From an uncultured Bacteroidota bacterium (GTDB lineage Bacteria > Bacteroidota > Bacteroidia > B-17B0 > Aurantibacillaceae): a stretch of 64,000 bases of DNA. The DNA is taken from the NCBI GenBank assembly GCA_903893815.1, contig CAITNS010000066.1, forward strand, positions 1 through 64,000, written 5' to 3'. The notes beneath the pieces were generated by a model. That model saw only the letters and a program-made list of their open reading frames with translations. It ran no database searches and was not told where the DNA came from. Position numbers and translations under genes: made by a program. Below are positions 57,646 through 64,000 of this stretch, piece after piece (the first letter of the stretch is position 1; the number at the start of each line of letters is the position of its first letter).

Positions 57646-58253
57646 ACCCATCGGATAAACTAACAACAAAGGCAGTTTATGATTATAAACTCATTCAGTT
57701 AGCTTTGCATAAAGGTGATCAAAAAGCCTATGCAGAGTTATTGCATCGTTATCGCGAATCGGTTTATTTTACCATGTTACGCATGTGTAACAATAAAGAT
57801 GATGCTGAAGATTTAACTATTGAAGCATTTGGACGTGCATTTAAGCGATTAGAACAATACACGCCAACATACGCCTTTAGTACATGGTTATTTAAAATTG
57901 CTAGTAATAATGCTATTGATTTTTTAAGGAATAAGAAAAAGAATTCTGCTTTATCGTTAGATACTAAAATGGAAAATGATGAAGGACAAGAGTTCTCTAA
58001 AAACATTAAATCTCAAACACTCGACCCAGAAGAACATATTATAAAAAAACAAAAGGTAGAGATGTTGCGTGATGTAGTAGATAAATTAAAACCTCGTTAC
58101 AAAGAGTTGGTGAAGATGCGTTACTACGAAGAATTAAGTTATGAAGAAATTGCGGTTAAGTTAGACTTGCCAGTAGGTACAGTAAAAGCACAGTTATTTA
58201 GAGCACGAGACTTTTTGTATAATATTTTAAAAAATCAGGAAAATAGAATGTAA
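57633..58253 (+). CDS. ECF-type sigma factor
   Basis: A 206-residue sigma-70 family protein with region 2 (CNNKDDAEDLTIEAFGRAFK, YAFSTWLFKIASNNAIDFLR) and region 4 (MRYYEELSYEEIAVKLDLPV, GTVKAQLFRARDFL). Region 2 and 4 are separated by a 40-residue linker. No anti-sigma factor gene follows; the next feature is a dispersed repeat. It overlaps the glycosyltransferase gene by 13 bases and is probably cotranscribed with it. The regulon is unknown. Confidence 0.93.
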   Translation: MEELDPSDKLTTKAVYDYKLIQLALHKGDQKAYAELLHRYRESVYFTMLRMCNNKDDAEDLTIEAFGRAFKRLEQYTPTYAFSTWLFKIASNNAIDFLRNKKKNSALSLDTKMENDEGQEFSKNIKSQTLDPEEHIIKKQKVEMLRDVVDKLKPRYKELVKMRYYEELSYEEIAVKLDLPVGTVKAQLFRARDFLYNILKNQENRM

Positions 58254-58261
58254 TATTAATA

Positions 58262-58372
58262 GAACGCAGATGACACAGATTGTTATGATGCGTTATGATA
58301 ATAAAAATATAATATTTCACTTATCTAATTAAAAATCATATTAATCTTAATTAATCCGCAATATCAGCGTTC
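58262..58372. repeat. Full copy of the inverted-repeat dispersed element (copy C)
   Basis: The left arm GAACGCAGATGACACAGATT and the right arm TTAATCCGCAATATCAGCGTTC are inverted repeats of each other, with the same GAAC/GTTC ends as copy B near 7.6 kb. It ends 9 bases before the rsmG start codon, so it occupies the whole rsmG leader. Confidence 0.65.
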
Positions 58373-58381
58373 CATAAAATT

Positions 58382-59008
58382 TTGAAGCCCGACATCATCC
58401 TAAAATATTTCCCAGAGATTACAGCTTATCAAAAACAGCAATTTGAGAAATTGTATGATTTGTATATACATTGGAACGCTCAAATTAATGTTATTTCCCG
58501 TAAGGATAGTGATGAACTTTACGAACATCATGTGTTACATTCATTAGGAATTGCTAAAGTCATGCAATTTAAACCAGGCACTAAAATATTGGATGTTGGT
58601 TGTGGCGGCGGATTTCCTGGAATTCCTTTAGCTATTTTATTTCCCGAATCAACTTTTCACTTAGTTGATTCTATTGGTAAAAAAATTAAAGTCGTAACCG
58701 AAGTAGCAGCAGGTATTGGTTTGACTAATTTAACTGCTGAACACGAACGAGCTGAAAAAATTAACGATAAATATCATTTTATTGTAAGTCGCGCCGTAAC
58801 CGCTTTTCCTGAATTTTATAACTGGATTTCAAAGAAAATATTGAAAGAAAATTTTAACGATTTGCCAAATGGTATTCTTTATCTAAAAGGTGGAGACCTA
58901 CGCGAAGAATTTGGTAAACATTATGATAAGGCTGTTTTTTATGATTTGAAAAATTACTTTGACGAGGAGTTTTTTGAGACTAAGAAAGTAGTGTCTTATA
59001 AACTTTAA
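58382..59008 (+). CDS. rsmG: 16S rRNA (guanine(527)-N7)-methyltransferase
   Basis: RsmG methylates G527 of 16S rRNA. The 208 residues contain HWNAQINVISRKD, the SAM site LDVGCGGGFPGIPLAI, and FIVSRAVTAFPEF. The start is TTG; no ATG fits, and the protein begins MKPDIILKYFPEIT, aligned with family starts. The dispersed element just upstream may have replaced the original leader. A terminator-like stem follows. Confidence 0.95.
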   Translation: MKPDIILKYFPEITAYQKQQFEKLYDLYIHWNAQINVISRKDSDELYEHHVLHSLGIAKVMQFKPGTKILDVGCGGGFPGIPLAILFPESTFHLVDSIGKKIKVVTEVAAGIGLTNLTAEHERAEKINDKYHFIVSRAVTAFPEFYNWISKKILKENFNDLPNGILYLKGGDLREEFGKHYDKAVFYDLKNYFDEEFFETKKVVSYKL

Positions 59009-59039
59009 AAAAAAGCCCCTACATTATCTGTAGAGGCTT
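59007..59039 (-). terminator. Terminator of the transaldolase gene
   Basis: On the minus strand, AAGCCTCTACA / TGTAGGGGCTT around GATAA is followed by a run of eight T. It also lies at the end of rsmG and may act in both directions. Confidence 0.8.
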
Positions 59040-59058
59040 CTCATAAAATTAATTCAAA

Positions 59059-59706
59059 TTATTTCTTAGCATCCGCTAAAAATTGAGCTAAACCTTTATC
59101 CGTTAAAGGATGATTTAATAAAGCTGCAATAGCACTTAATGGAGCTGTAATCACATCAGCACCAATTTTAGCACATTGTATAATATGCATTGGGTGACGA
59201 ACAGAAGCCGCTAAAATCTCAGTTTCGTAGCCATAGTTATCATAAATTGTTCTAATATCATCAATTAAATCCATGCCATCTTGGCTAATATCGTCTAAAC
59301 GACCAACAAATGGAGATACATAAGTTGCACCAGCTTTAGCCGCTAATAATGCTTGTCCCGCAGAAAAAACCAACGTACAATTAGTTTTAATGCCTTTATC
59401 AGCAAAGTATTTTATAGCTTTTACGCCTTCTTTAATCATTGGGATTTTAACAACAATACGAGGGTGTAAATCTGCTAACATTTCGCCTTCTCTTACCATT
59501 CCTTCAAAATCTGTCGAAATTACCTCAGCGCTTACGTCGCCAGTAGTAATATTACAAATATCCACGTAGTGTTTTAGGATATTATCTTGTCCTTTAATGC
59601 CTTCTTTAGCCATTAACGATGGGTTAGTCGTTACGCCATCCAATACGCCAAGGTCTTGTGCTTCTTTAATTTGTGCTAAATTTGCTGTATCAATAAAAAA
59701 TTTCAT
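59059..59706 (-). CDS. Transaldolase, short FSA/TalC type
   Basis: A 215-residue TIM-barrel aldolase of the pentose phosphate pathway, in the short class related to fructose-6-phosphate aldolase. The catalytic Lys-containing block is [11 protein letters not shown], with [14 protein letters not shown] and [20 protein letters not shown]. It acts in the cytoplasm on sugar phosphates. It stands alone with its own terminator. Confidence 0.95.
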   Translation of the reverse strand: MKFFIDTANLAQIKEAQDLGVLDGVTTNPSLMAKEGIKGQDNILKHYVDICNITTGDVSAEVISTDFEGMVREGEMLADLHPRIVVKIPMIKEGVKAIKYFADKGIKTNCTLVFSAGQALLAAKAGATYVSPFVGRLDDISQDGMDLIDDIRTIYDNYGYETEILAASVRHPMHIIQCAKIGADVITAPLSAIAALLNHPLTDKGLAQFLADAKK

Positions 59707-59796
59707 AGTGGGTTGTTTTTTTTGTAAATTTAGGATAAGCTAAACTATAATTTACACTTGTTTGTAGTTTGTTTAAAGTTTATTTTTATCCCGTTA

Positions 59797-60492
59797 ATGA
59801 AGAAAAAAAAGATAGTTGTTTTTAGTGGAGCTGGAATGAGTGCCGAAAGTGGTATTAAAACTTTTAGGGACACTGGTGGCTTGTGGGAAGAATATAAAAT
59901 TGAGGATGTTGCTACGTTTGAAGCCTGGATAAAGAATCAACCTTTAGTGCTTGATTTCTATAACCAGCGCCGCAAACAGGTAATGAACGCTCAGCCTAAC
60001 GAAGCTCATTTTTTTGTAGCTGAATTACAAAAGCATTTTGATGTACAAGTTATTACTCAAAATATTGATGATTTGCACGAAAGAGCGGGCAGTAAAAAAG
60101 TGTTGCATTTGCATGGTGAAATCATGAAAAGTAGAAGTTCGGTGAGGCAGGATTTAGTTTACGAATTAAAACACTGGGAAATAAAAAAAGGAGATGTGTG
60201 TGAAATAGGATCTCAGTTAAGACCACATATTGTTTGGTTTGGAGAGGCGGTTCCAGAAATGGATAAAGCGTCCGAATTAGCAGAAAAAGCTGATATATTT
60301 ATTACCATAGGAACTTCCTTAAATGTCTATCCCGCAGCTAATTTAATCAATGTGATTGAAGGGCATATTCCTAAGTTTTTGGTAGATCCAGGAGATTTCA
60401 ACTTAGATTATATTAAAAACCTGACTATTATTAAAGCTACGGCTGTAGAGGGAATGAAAGTTCTATCCAAAAAATTAAACGAATTAATATAG
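59797..60492 (+). CDS. cobB: NAD-dependent protein deacylase, Sir2 family (class III-like)
   Basis: Removes acyl groups from lysine using NAD. The 231 residues contain GAGMSAESGI (11-20), FRDTGGLW, TQNIDDLHERAG and HLHGE (catalytic His), then VWFGEAVPEMDKA. The zinc-finger pairs of cysteines found in most sirtuins are missing; the region between HLHGE and VWFGE has only one Cys. ATG at 59797 is used in preference to the TTG at 59758. Confidence 0.92.
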   Translation: MKKKKIVVFSGAGMSAESGIKTFRDTGGLWEEYKIEDVATFEAWIKNQPLVLDFYNQRRKQVMNAQPNEAHFFVAELQKHFDVQVITQNIDDLHERAGSKKVLHLHGEIMKSRSSVRQDLVYELKHWEIKKGDVCEIGSQLRPHIVWFGEAVPEMDKASELAEKADIFITIGTSLNVYPAANLINVIEGHIPKFLVDPGDFNLDYIKNLTIIKATAVEGMKVLSKKLNELI

Positions 60493-60526
60493 ATGATTGC
60501 CTTTTGGCAAATCCAAATAATACAAA

Positions 60527-61789
60527 ATGAGTAATTCATCCACAGTAAAATGTCCTAATTGCAAAACTGAATTTCAGTTAGGGGATGCTATATCTTCTGA
60601 AATAGAAGCTAAAATAAAAGCGCGCTATGTTGAGCGTTTCAATAAAGATCAGAAAGATTTAGCAGACAAAGAAAAACAATACGAATTGCAATTAGAGCAA
60701 TTAAAAAAGCAACAGGAAGAACAAGAAAAAATTATTGCTGAAAAAGTAAAATTGCAAAAAGGTGCATTAGAGCAAGAGGCTATTAAAAAGGCGGCTTCCG
60801 AAATGCAATTGCAAATGGAAATGCTGAACAAAGAACTTTCTGAAAAAGAAACTAAATTAAAAGACAGTCAGGCAAAGGAATTGCAGTTTTTATTAAAGGC
60901 AAAAGAGTTACAAGAAAAAGAAGCGCAGTTTGAATTAACGCTTCAACAAAAGCTTCAAGCCGAAAGAGAATTGTTGTCTGAACAGATTAAAAAACAAGAA
61001 TTAGAAAAAAATTCCATCAAAGAAAAAGATCATCAACTACAAATGATGGAATTAAAAAAACAACTCGAAGACCAAAAGAAGTTAACTGAAGAGATGGTGC
61101 GAAAGCAAGGACAAGGTTCGATGCAAATGCAAGGCGAAGTACAAGAGTTAATTTTAGAAGAATTATTAAGAAGCACTTTTCCATTCGATTCGATTGATGA
61201 AGTAGGGAAGGGTGTGAAAGGAGCAGATGCTATTCACACAGTGCGAAATCCATTAGGTCAGGTTTGTGGGAAAATTATTTATGAAAGTAAAAATACCAAA
61301 GCTTTTGGCGGCGACTGGATTGATAAGTTAAAACATGATATGCGTTCCTCGCAAGCCGATATCGCAGTAATTGTTACTGAGACCATGCCAAAAGATATGG
61401 AGCGTTTTGGAATGAAAGATGGCGTGTGGATTTGTAACTATACTGAAATAAAATCACTAGCGTTTGTGTTGCGCGATAGTTTAATTAAAGTTCACGCGGC
61501 CCAAGCAAGTCAAGAAAATAAAGGTGATAAAATGAGTCTCTTATATTCTTATTTAACAGGAACCGAATTTAGACAACAAATAGAAGCGATTGTTGAAGGA
61601 TTCACTGAGTTGCAATACGGCATACAAAAAGAAAAAAATGCCATGCAAAAGATATGGAAAGAGCGCGAAAAACAATTAGAGAAAGTATTACTTAATACCA
61701 CTAACTTCTATGGCTCTGTAAAAGGCATAGCAGGTAATGCTATTGGCGATATTAAATTGTTAGAACTTGGGGGAGAAGACGAAGTTTAG
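60527..61789 (+). CDS. DUF2130-family protein with coiled coil and nuclease-like domain
   Basis: A 420-residue protein: an N-terminal CPNCKTEF half zinc knuckle, a long Gln/Glu/Lys-rich coiled coil (about 30-205), then a globular domain with KGADAIHTV and GKIIYESKNTK, which resembles a PD-(D/E)XK nuclease core, and SQADIAVIVTETMPKDMERFG. The function of DUF2130 is not established. It starts 34 bases after the sirtuin gene and is likely cotranscribed with it. Confidence 0.88.
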   Translation: MSNSSTVKCPNCKTEFQLGDAISSEIEAKIKARYVERFNKDQKDLADKEKQYELQLEQLKKQQEEQEKIIAEKVKLQKGALEQEAIKKAASEMQLQMEMLNKELSEKETKLKDSQAKELQFLLKAKELQEKEAQFELTLQQKLQAERELLSEQIKKQELEKNSIKEKDHQLQMMELKKQLEDQKKLTEEMVRKQGQGSMQMQGEVQELILEELLRSTFPFDSIDEVGKGVKGADAIHTVRNPLGQVCGKIIYESKNTKAFGGDWIDKLKHDMRSSQADIAVIVTETMPKDMERFGMKDGVWICNYTEIKSLAFVLRDSLIKVHAAQASQENKGDKMSLLYSYLTGTEFRQQIEAIVEGFTELQYGIQKEKNAMQKIWKEREKQLEKVLLNTTNFYGSVKGIAGNAIGDIKLLELGGEDEV

Positions 61790-61812
61790 CGATATGAGAT
61801 AGTTATTTATCT

Positions 61813-61849
61813 AAAAGCCTGTCAGAATTTAATTCTGACAGGCTTTTTA
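61813..61849 (+). terminator. Terminator after the DUF2130 gene
   Basis: AAAGCCTGTCAGAATT / AATTCTGACAGGCTTT with a T run. Confidence 0.9.
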
Positions 61850-61880
61850 TTTACCGAAATTTTAATGAAAGCTACCACTT

Positions 61881-61907
61881 ATTGGTAAAAGCCAACCAGT
61901 TACCAAT
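61881..61907. promoter_or_regulatory. Inverted repeat upstream of the small membrane protein
   Basis: ATTGGTAA (61881-61888) and TTACCAAT (61900-61907) face each other across 11 bases, about 75 bases before the small gene. It could be an operator or an RNA structure; no regulator is identified. Confidence 0.35.
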
Positions 61908-61985
61908 TGGCAATAACCTTTGGCATTTGTGGCGGTATAATTGTTTAGAATACGATAACAATCAAACCTTTTAAAATCATACGTT

Positions 61986-62195
61986 ATGAAAACTTCAAAT
62001 TCAAACCAAAAAAATACCAGAACAAGCATTTTAGTTTGTTTGATTTTGTTAGCGATTTCTTCTCCTGTTTTTTCTCAAAATAAATTAGTAAGCATAGTCT
62101 CTTCTGTAAATCCGAGTTTTGCTATATCGGTTGTATTTGTATTTGGTTTAGCTGTGTTTTTATTTATTGCTTTTATGAAGCAAAAAAATCATTAA
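61986..62195 (+). CDS. Small two-helix membrane protein
   Basis: A 69-residue protein with an N-terminal polar stretch, a first hydrophobic segment ILVCLILLAISSPVFSQ that may be a signal peptide, a short Asn/Ser loop and a second helix AISVVFVFGLAVFLFIAF ending in KQKNH. I do not recognise a family. It has its own terminator and lies alone between DUF2130 and tetR. Confidence 0.65.
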   Translation: MKTSNSNQKNTRTSILVCLILLAISSPVFSQNKLVSIVSSVNPSFAISVVFVFGLAVFLFIAFMKQKNH

Positions 62196-62218
62196 GGCTT
62201 GTGTTTTGTTTTGTTTGG

Positions 62219-62258
62219 GAAACCTAGTTGGATTAGTGCTCCAGCTAGGTTTTTTTAT
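62219..62258 (+). terminator. Terminator after the small membrane protein gene
   Basis: AACCTAGTTGGA / TCCAGCTAGGTT around TTAGTGC is followed by seven T. It overlaps the stop codon of the converging tetR gene. Confidence 0.85.
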
Positions 62259-62935
62259 TTAGAATTGATGGATGAAAACAATAATGACTCTAAAAATATA
62301 ATTATTTTTTTATCTCCATCATCTTTTGTGCAATCAGTGAGTGCAGGAAGGTTTTGCATGAAAAACTTTTGAGAGTGTGCCATTTCTATGAGTGTGCTTG
62401 CCATTGAATGCGCAAACTTGTATTTAGGATTGTGTTCTTTTATAATTAAAGAAATACGTTCACATAAATCTTTATAAGGCTTAAATAATCGGTCTTTATT
62501 ATCTTTACTTACATTACGAGTTAAATAGGCTTTTGAGCCTTCCCACATCATTAATTTGTAAGCTTCGTTTTCAGTAATAAAATCTGATTCAATGTGTTTT
62601 ATTGGTGGCTCTTCTACTAAAAGTTTTATGATAGTTCTTAATTTAATTTCGGTGTTAGTAATATTATTTAACCTAAAAATGGTTTTATATTCTAAATAGC
62701 TCCAATACCAATTAATTAAGTAAATTAAAAACTTGTGTTTGTTTTCAAAATAGCGATAAATACTGGCTTCTGTCGTTGAAATTTCAATGGATAGTTTTTT
62801 AAAGGTAAACTCTTCAAAGCCCAATTTGTTAATTAAAATCAAGCCATGTTTCACCATCTTCTTACCTAAAACTGATTCTTCGGGGTTTCGAAGAAATAGC
62901 TTTTCATTCATTTTTATTCTAATGTCTAATTCCAT
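62255..62935 (-). CDS. TetR/AcrR-family transcriptional regulator
   Basis: A 226-residue repressor with an N-terminal helix-turn-helix (LGFEEFTFKKLSIEISTTEA, then SIYRYFENKHKFLIYLI) and a helical ligand domain. It diverges from an ABC exporter; a palindrome lies between the two genes. This is the usual layout for a regulator controlling its own exporter. The inducer is unknown. Confidence 0.9.
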   Translation of the reverse strand: MELDIRIKMNEKLFLRNPEESVLGKKMVKHGLILINKLGFEEFTFKKLSIEISTTEASIYRYFENKHKFLIYLINWYWSYLEYKTIFRLNNITNTEIKLRTIIKLLVEEPPIKHIESDFITENEAYKLMMWEGSKAYLTRNVSKDNKDRLFKPYKDLCERISLIIKEHNPKYKFAHSMASTLIEMAHSQKFFMQNLPALTDCTKDDGDKKIIIFLESLLFSSINSK

Positions 62936-62986
62936 TAAAGTTGATTTGATAGTAAAAGTATGTTAAATATTTAATATTTGCAAATG

Positions 62987-63007
62987 AATAATAGTAATAC
63001 TATTATT
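62987..63007. promoter_or_regulatory. Candidate TetR operator
   Basis: AATAATAGT-AAT-ACTATTATT is a perfect 9+3+9 palindrome centred between tetR and the ABC gene, 30 bases upstream of the exporter's -7 element. Size and position fit a TetR dimer site; binding is inferred. Confidence 0.5.
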
Positions 63008-63036
63008 TGTATTCATTTTTTTGTTATTTTTGTTGA

Positions 63037-63044
63037 TATATTTG
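63037..63044 (+). promoter_or_regulatory. Bacteroidota -7 element of the ABC exporter gene
   Basis: TATATTTG matches TAnnTTTG, 5 bases before the ATG at 63049, so the leader is very short or the true start lies further on. Confidence 0.4.
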
Positions 63045-63048
63045 TAAT

Positions 63049-64000
63049 ATGGAAAAGAAAAAAGCTAAATTATTATTTACCTGGCTGAGTAATGAAAAGA
63101 CAATTTTAAGTAAAGTATATACTTTAGCCTTTTTACAAGGTATCATGTATATCGCTATTCCTGTTGGTATACAAGGGGTTGTAACCTATATTATGGCTGG
63201 TAGTTTTTCCGCATCACTTATTTTGCTTTGTTCCATTACAATTGTAGCAACCATATTTGTTGGTTATTTTCAAATTTGGCAAATGCGTATTAATGAAACC
63301 CTACATCAAAAAATATTTGGAAATTTAGCAACTCGAATTAGTTTGTATTTAAATAATAATACAAATACAGAGGATATTTTATTTAAACTAAATAAATATT
63401 TTGAAGTAGTTACTTTACAGAAAGGAATCAGTAAAATATTACTTGATTTTTCTTTTTCTTTAATCAGTATATTTTTTGGTGTATTATTATTGCCTTTGTA
63501 CAGTCCTTGGTTTATGTTTTTCACAATAATAATTGGGTTTTCTTTTTATTTTATTATTGCTTATTATGGTAAAAAAGGAATTGAAACTAATCTAAAAACT
63601 TCTAATGAAAAGTATAATTTAATTGAATGGTTTCAAAAAAGAGCATCTTCAAATGACACAAAGAGTGAAAATTTTATGGAACATTCGGATTTTATTTTAA
63701 ACGATTATATCATTAATAGAAAAAGTCATTTTTCTGTTCTTGAAAAACAGTTTAAAGGCATTATATTGTTTAAAGTTATTTTTGTTGGAATTTTATTGTT
63801 TTTTGGTGCTTTTTTAGTTCAAAGAGGAGACTTAAATATTGGCCAGTTTGTAGCATCGGAAATCATTATTTTTTTAGTGATTAATTCTGTTGAGAAATTG
63901 GTAAGTAGTTTAAGTACTTGTTATGATATCATTACGGCTTTATATAAAATTGAAAAAATATTTGGTGAAAAAGAAGAGTTTTCGTTTTTAAATACTCAAG
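63049..64000 (+). CDS. ABC exporter membrane domain, cut by the window edge
   Basis: The open frame from ATG 63049 runs off the right end (about 317 codons seen). It holds an ABC transporter type 1 membrane domain with about five helices (for example IPVGIQGVVTYIMAGSF, WFMFFTIIIGFSFYFIIAYYG and FKVIFVGILLFFGAFLVQRG, then NIGQFVASEIIIFLVI). The ATP-binding domain would lie beyond the edge. No N-terminal C39 peptidase is present. Together with the divergent TetR gene it suggests a regulated drug or peptide exporter. Confidence 0.8.
   Translation, partial: MEKKKAKLLFTWLSNEKTILSKVYTLAFLQGIMYIAIPVGIQGVVTYIMAGSFSASLILLCSITIVATIFVGYFQIWQMRINETLHQKIFGNLATRISLYLNNNTNTEDILFKLNKYFEVVTLQKGISKILLDFSFSLISIFFGVLLLPLYSPWFMFFTIIIGFSFYFIIAYYGKKGIETNLKTSNEKYNLIEWFQKRASSNDTKSENFMEHSDFILNDYIINRKSHFSVLEKQFKGIILFKVIFVGILLFFGAFLVQRGDLNIGQFVASEIIIFLVINSVEKLVSSLSTCYDIITALYKIEKIFGEKEEFSFLNTQ

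Noticed and set aside
63306-63524. Minus-strand frame inside the ABC gene
   Set aside because: The plus strand carries a long open exporter frame with clear membrane helices.

Overview
This AT-rich window comes from the chromosome of a Bacteroidota bacterium, probably a free-living aerobe of the Flavobacteriales/Sphingobacteriales type. The evidence is a cluster of type IX secretion (T9SS) genes (porV, porU, a porP/sprF gene, gldJ, and a separate DUF6089/PorG-like gene), secreted proteins with C-terminal sorting domains, promoters of the Bacteroidota TAnnTTTG form, bshA for bacillithiol, carotenoid genes and an OlsB/GlsB-like lipid acyltransferase. The exact genus cannot be read from the sequence.

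Layout. 1-14.6 kb: two sensor-phosphatases that share a PP2C/SpoIIE output domain (one with a periplasmic propeller, one with TPRs) flank an accessory stretch. That stretch holds a 12-repeat NHL protein secreted by T9SS, a lipoprotein, short dispersed repeats, a wrecked restriction-modification gene, a secreted nuclease, an XRE regulator, a small methyltransferase and a C45 acyltransferase-like protein. 14.7-21 kb: bshA, a large M16 protease, engB and a GlsB/OlsB-like acyltransferase. 21-32 kb: a sodium symporter, then membrane glycosyltransferases, methyltransferases, an acyltransferase with a CoA-ligase-like partner, and a second GT-C-type gene split by a frameshift inside a (TTTA)4 tract. 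32-38 kb: housekeeping metabolism (nitronate monooxygenase-like enzyme, enolase, NAD kinase, proline dehydrogenase). 38-50 kb: the T9SS block with murF and a large T9SS cargo protein, ending in tRNA-Pro. 50-56 kb: a ppk1-ppx operon, then a three-gene carotenoid block (CruF-like, CrtZ, lycopene cyclase). 56-64 kb: glycosyltransferase, ECF sigma factor, rsmG, transaldolase, sirtuin, DUF2130 protein, a small membrane protein, and a TetR gene diverging from an ABC exporter that runs off the right edge.

How the genes fit together. porV/porU attach T9SS cargo to the surface, porP/sprF and gldJ belong to the secretion/gliding apparatus, and the NHL protein (3.4-6.4 kb) and the Asp-box protein (47.9-49.9 kb) are likely clients. 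Most other genes are ordinary Bacteroidota core functions. The most unusual signals are: an ATA codon where the first phosphatase should start; the tetranucleotide tract that separates two halves of a membrane glycosyltransferase; the R-M remnant beside a family of inverted-repeat elements, one copy of which abuts the TTG start of rsmG; and candidate operators in two divergent regulator intergenes. Bases 1-174 contain no gene I can support. I found no CRISPR array, intact prophage or intact insertion sequence.
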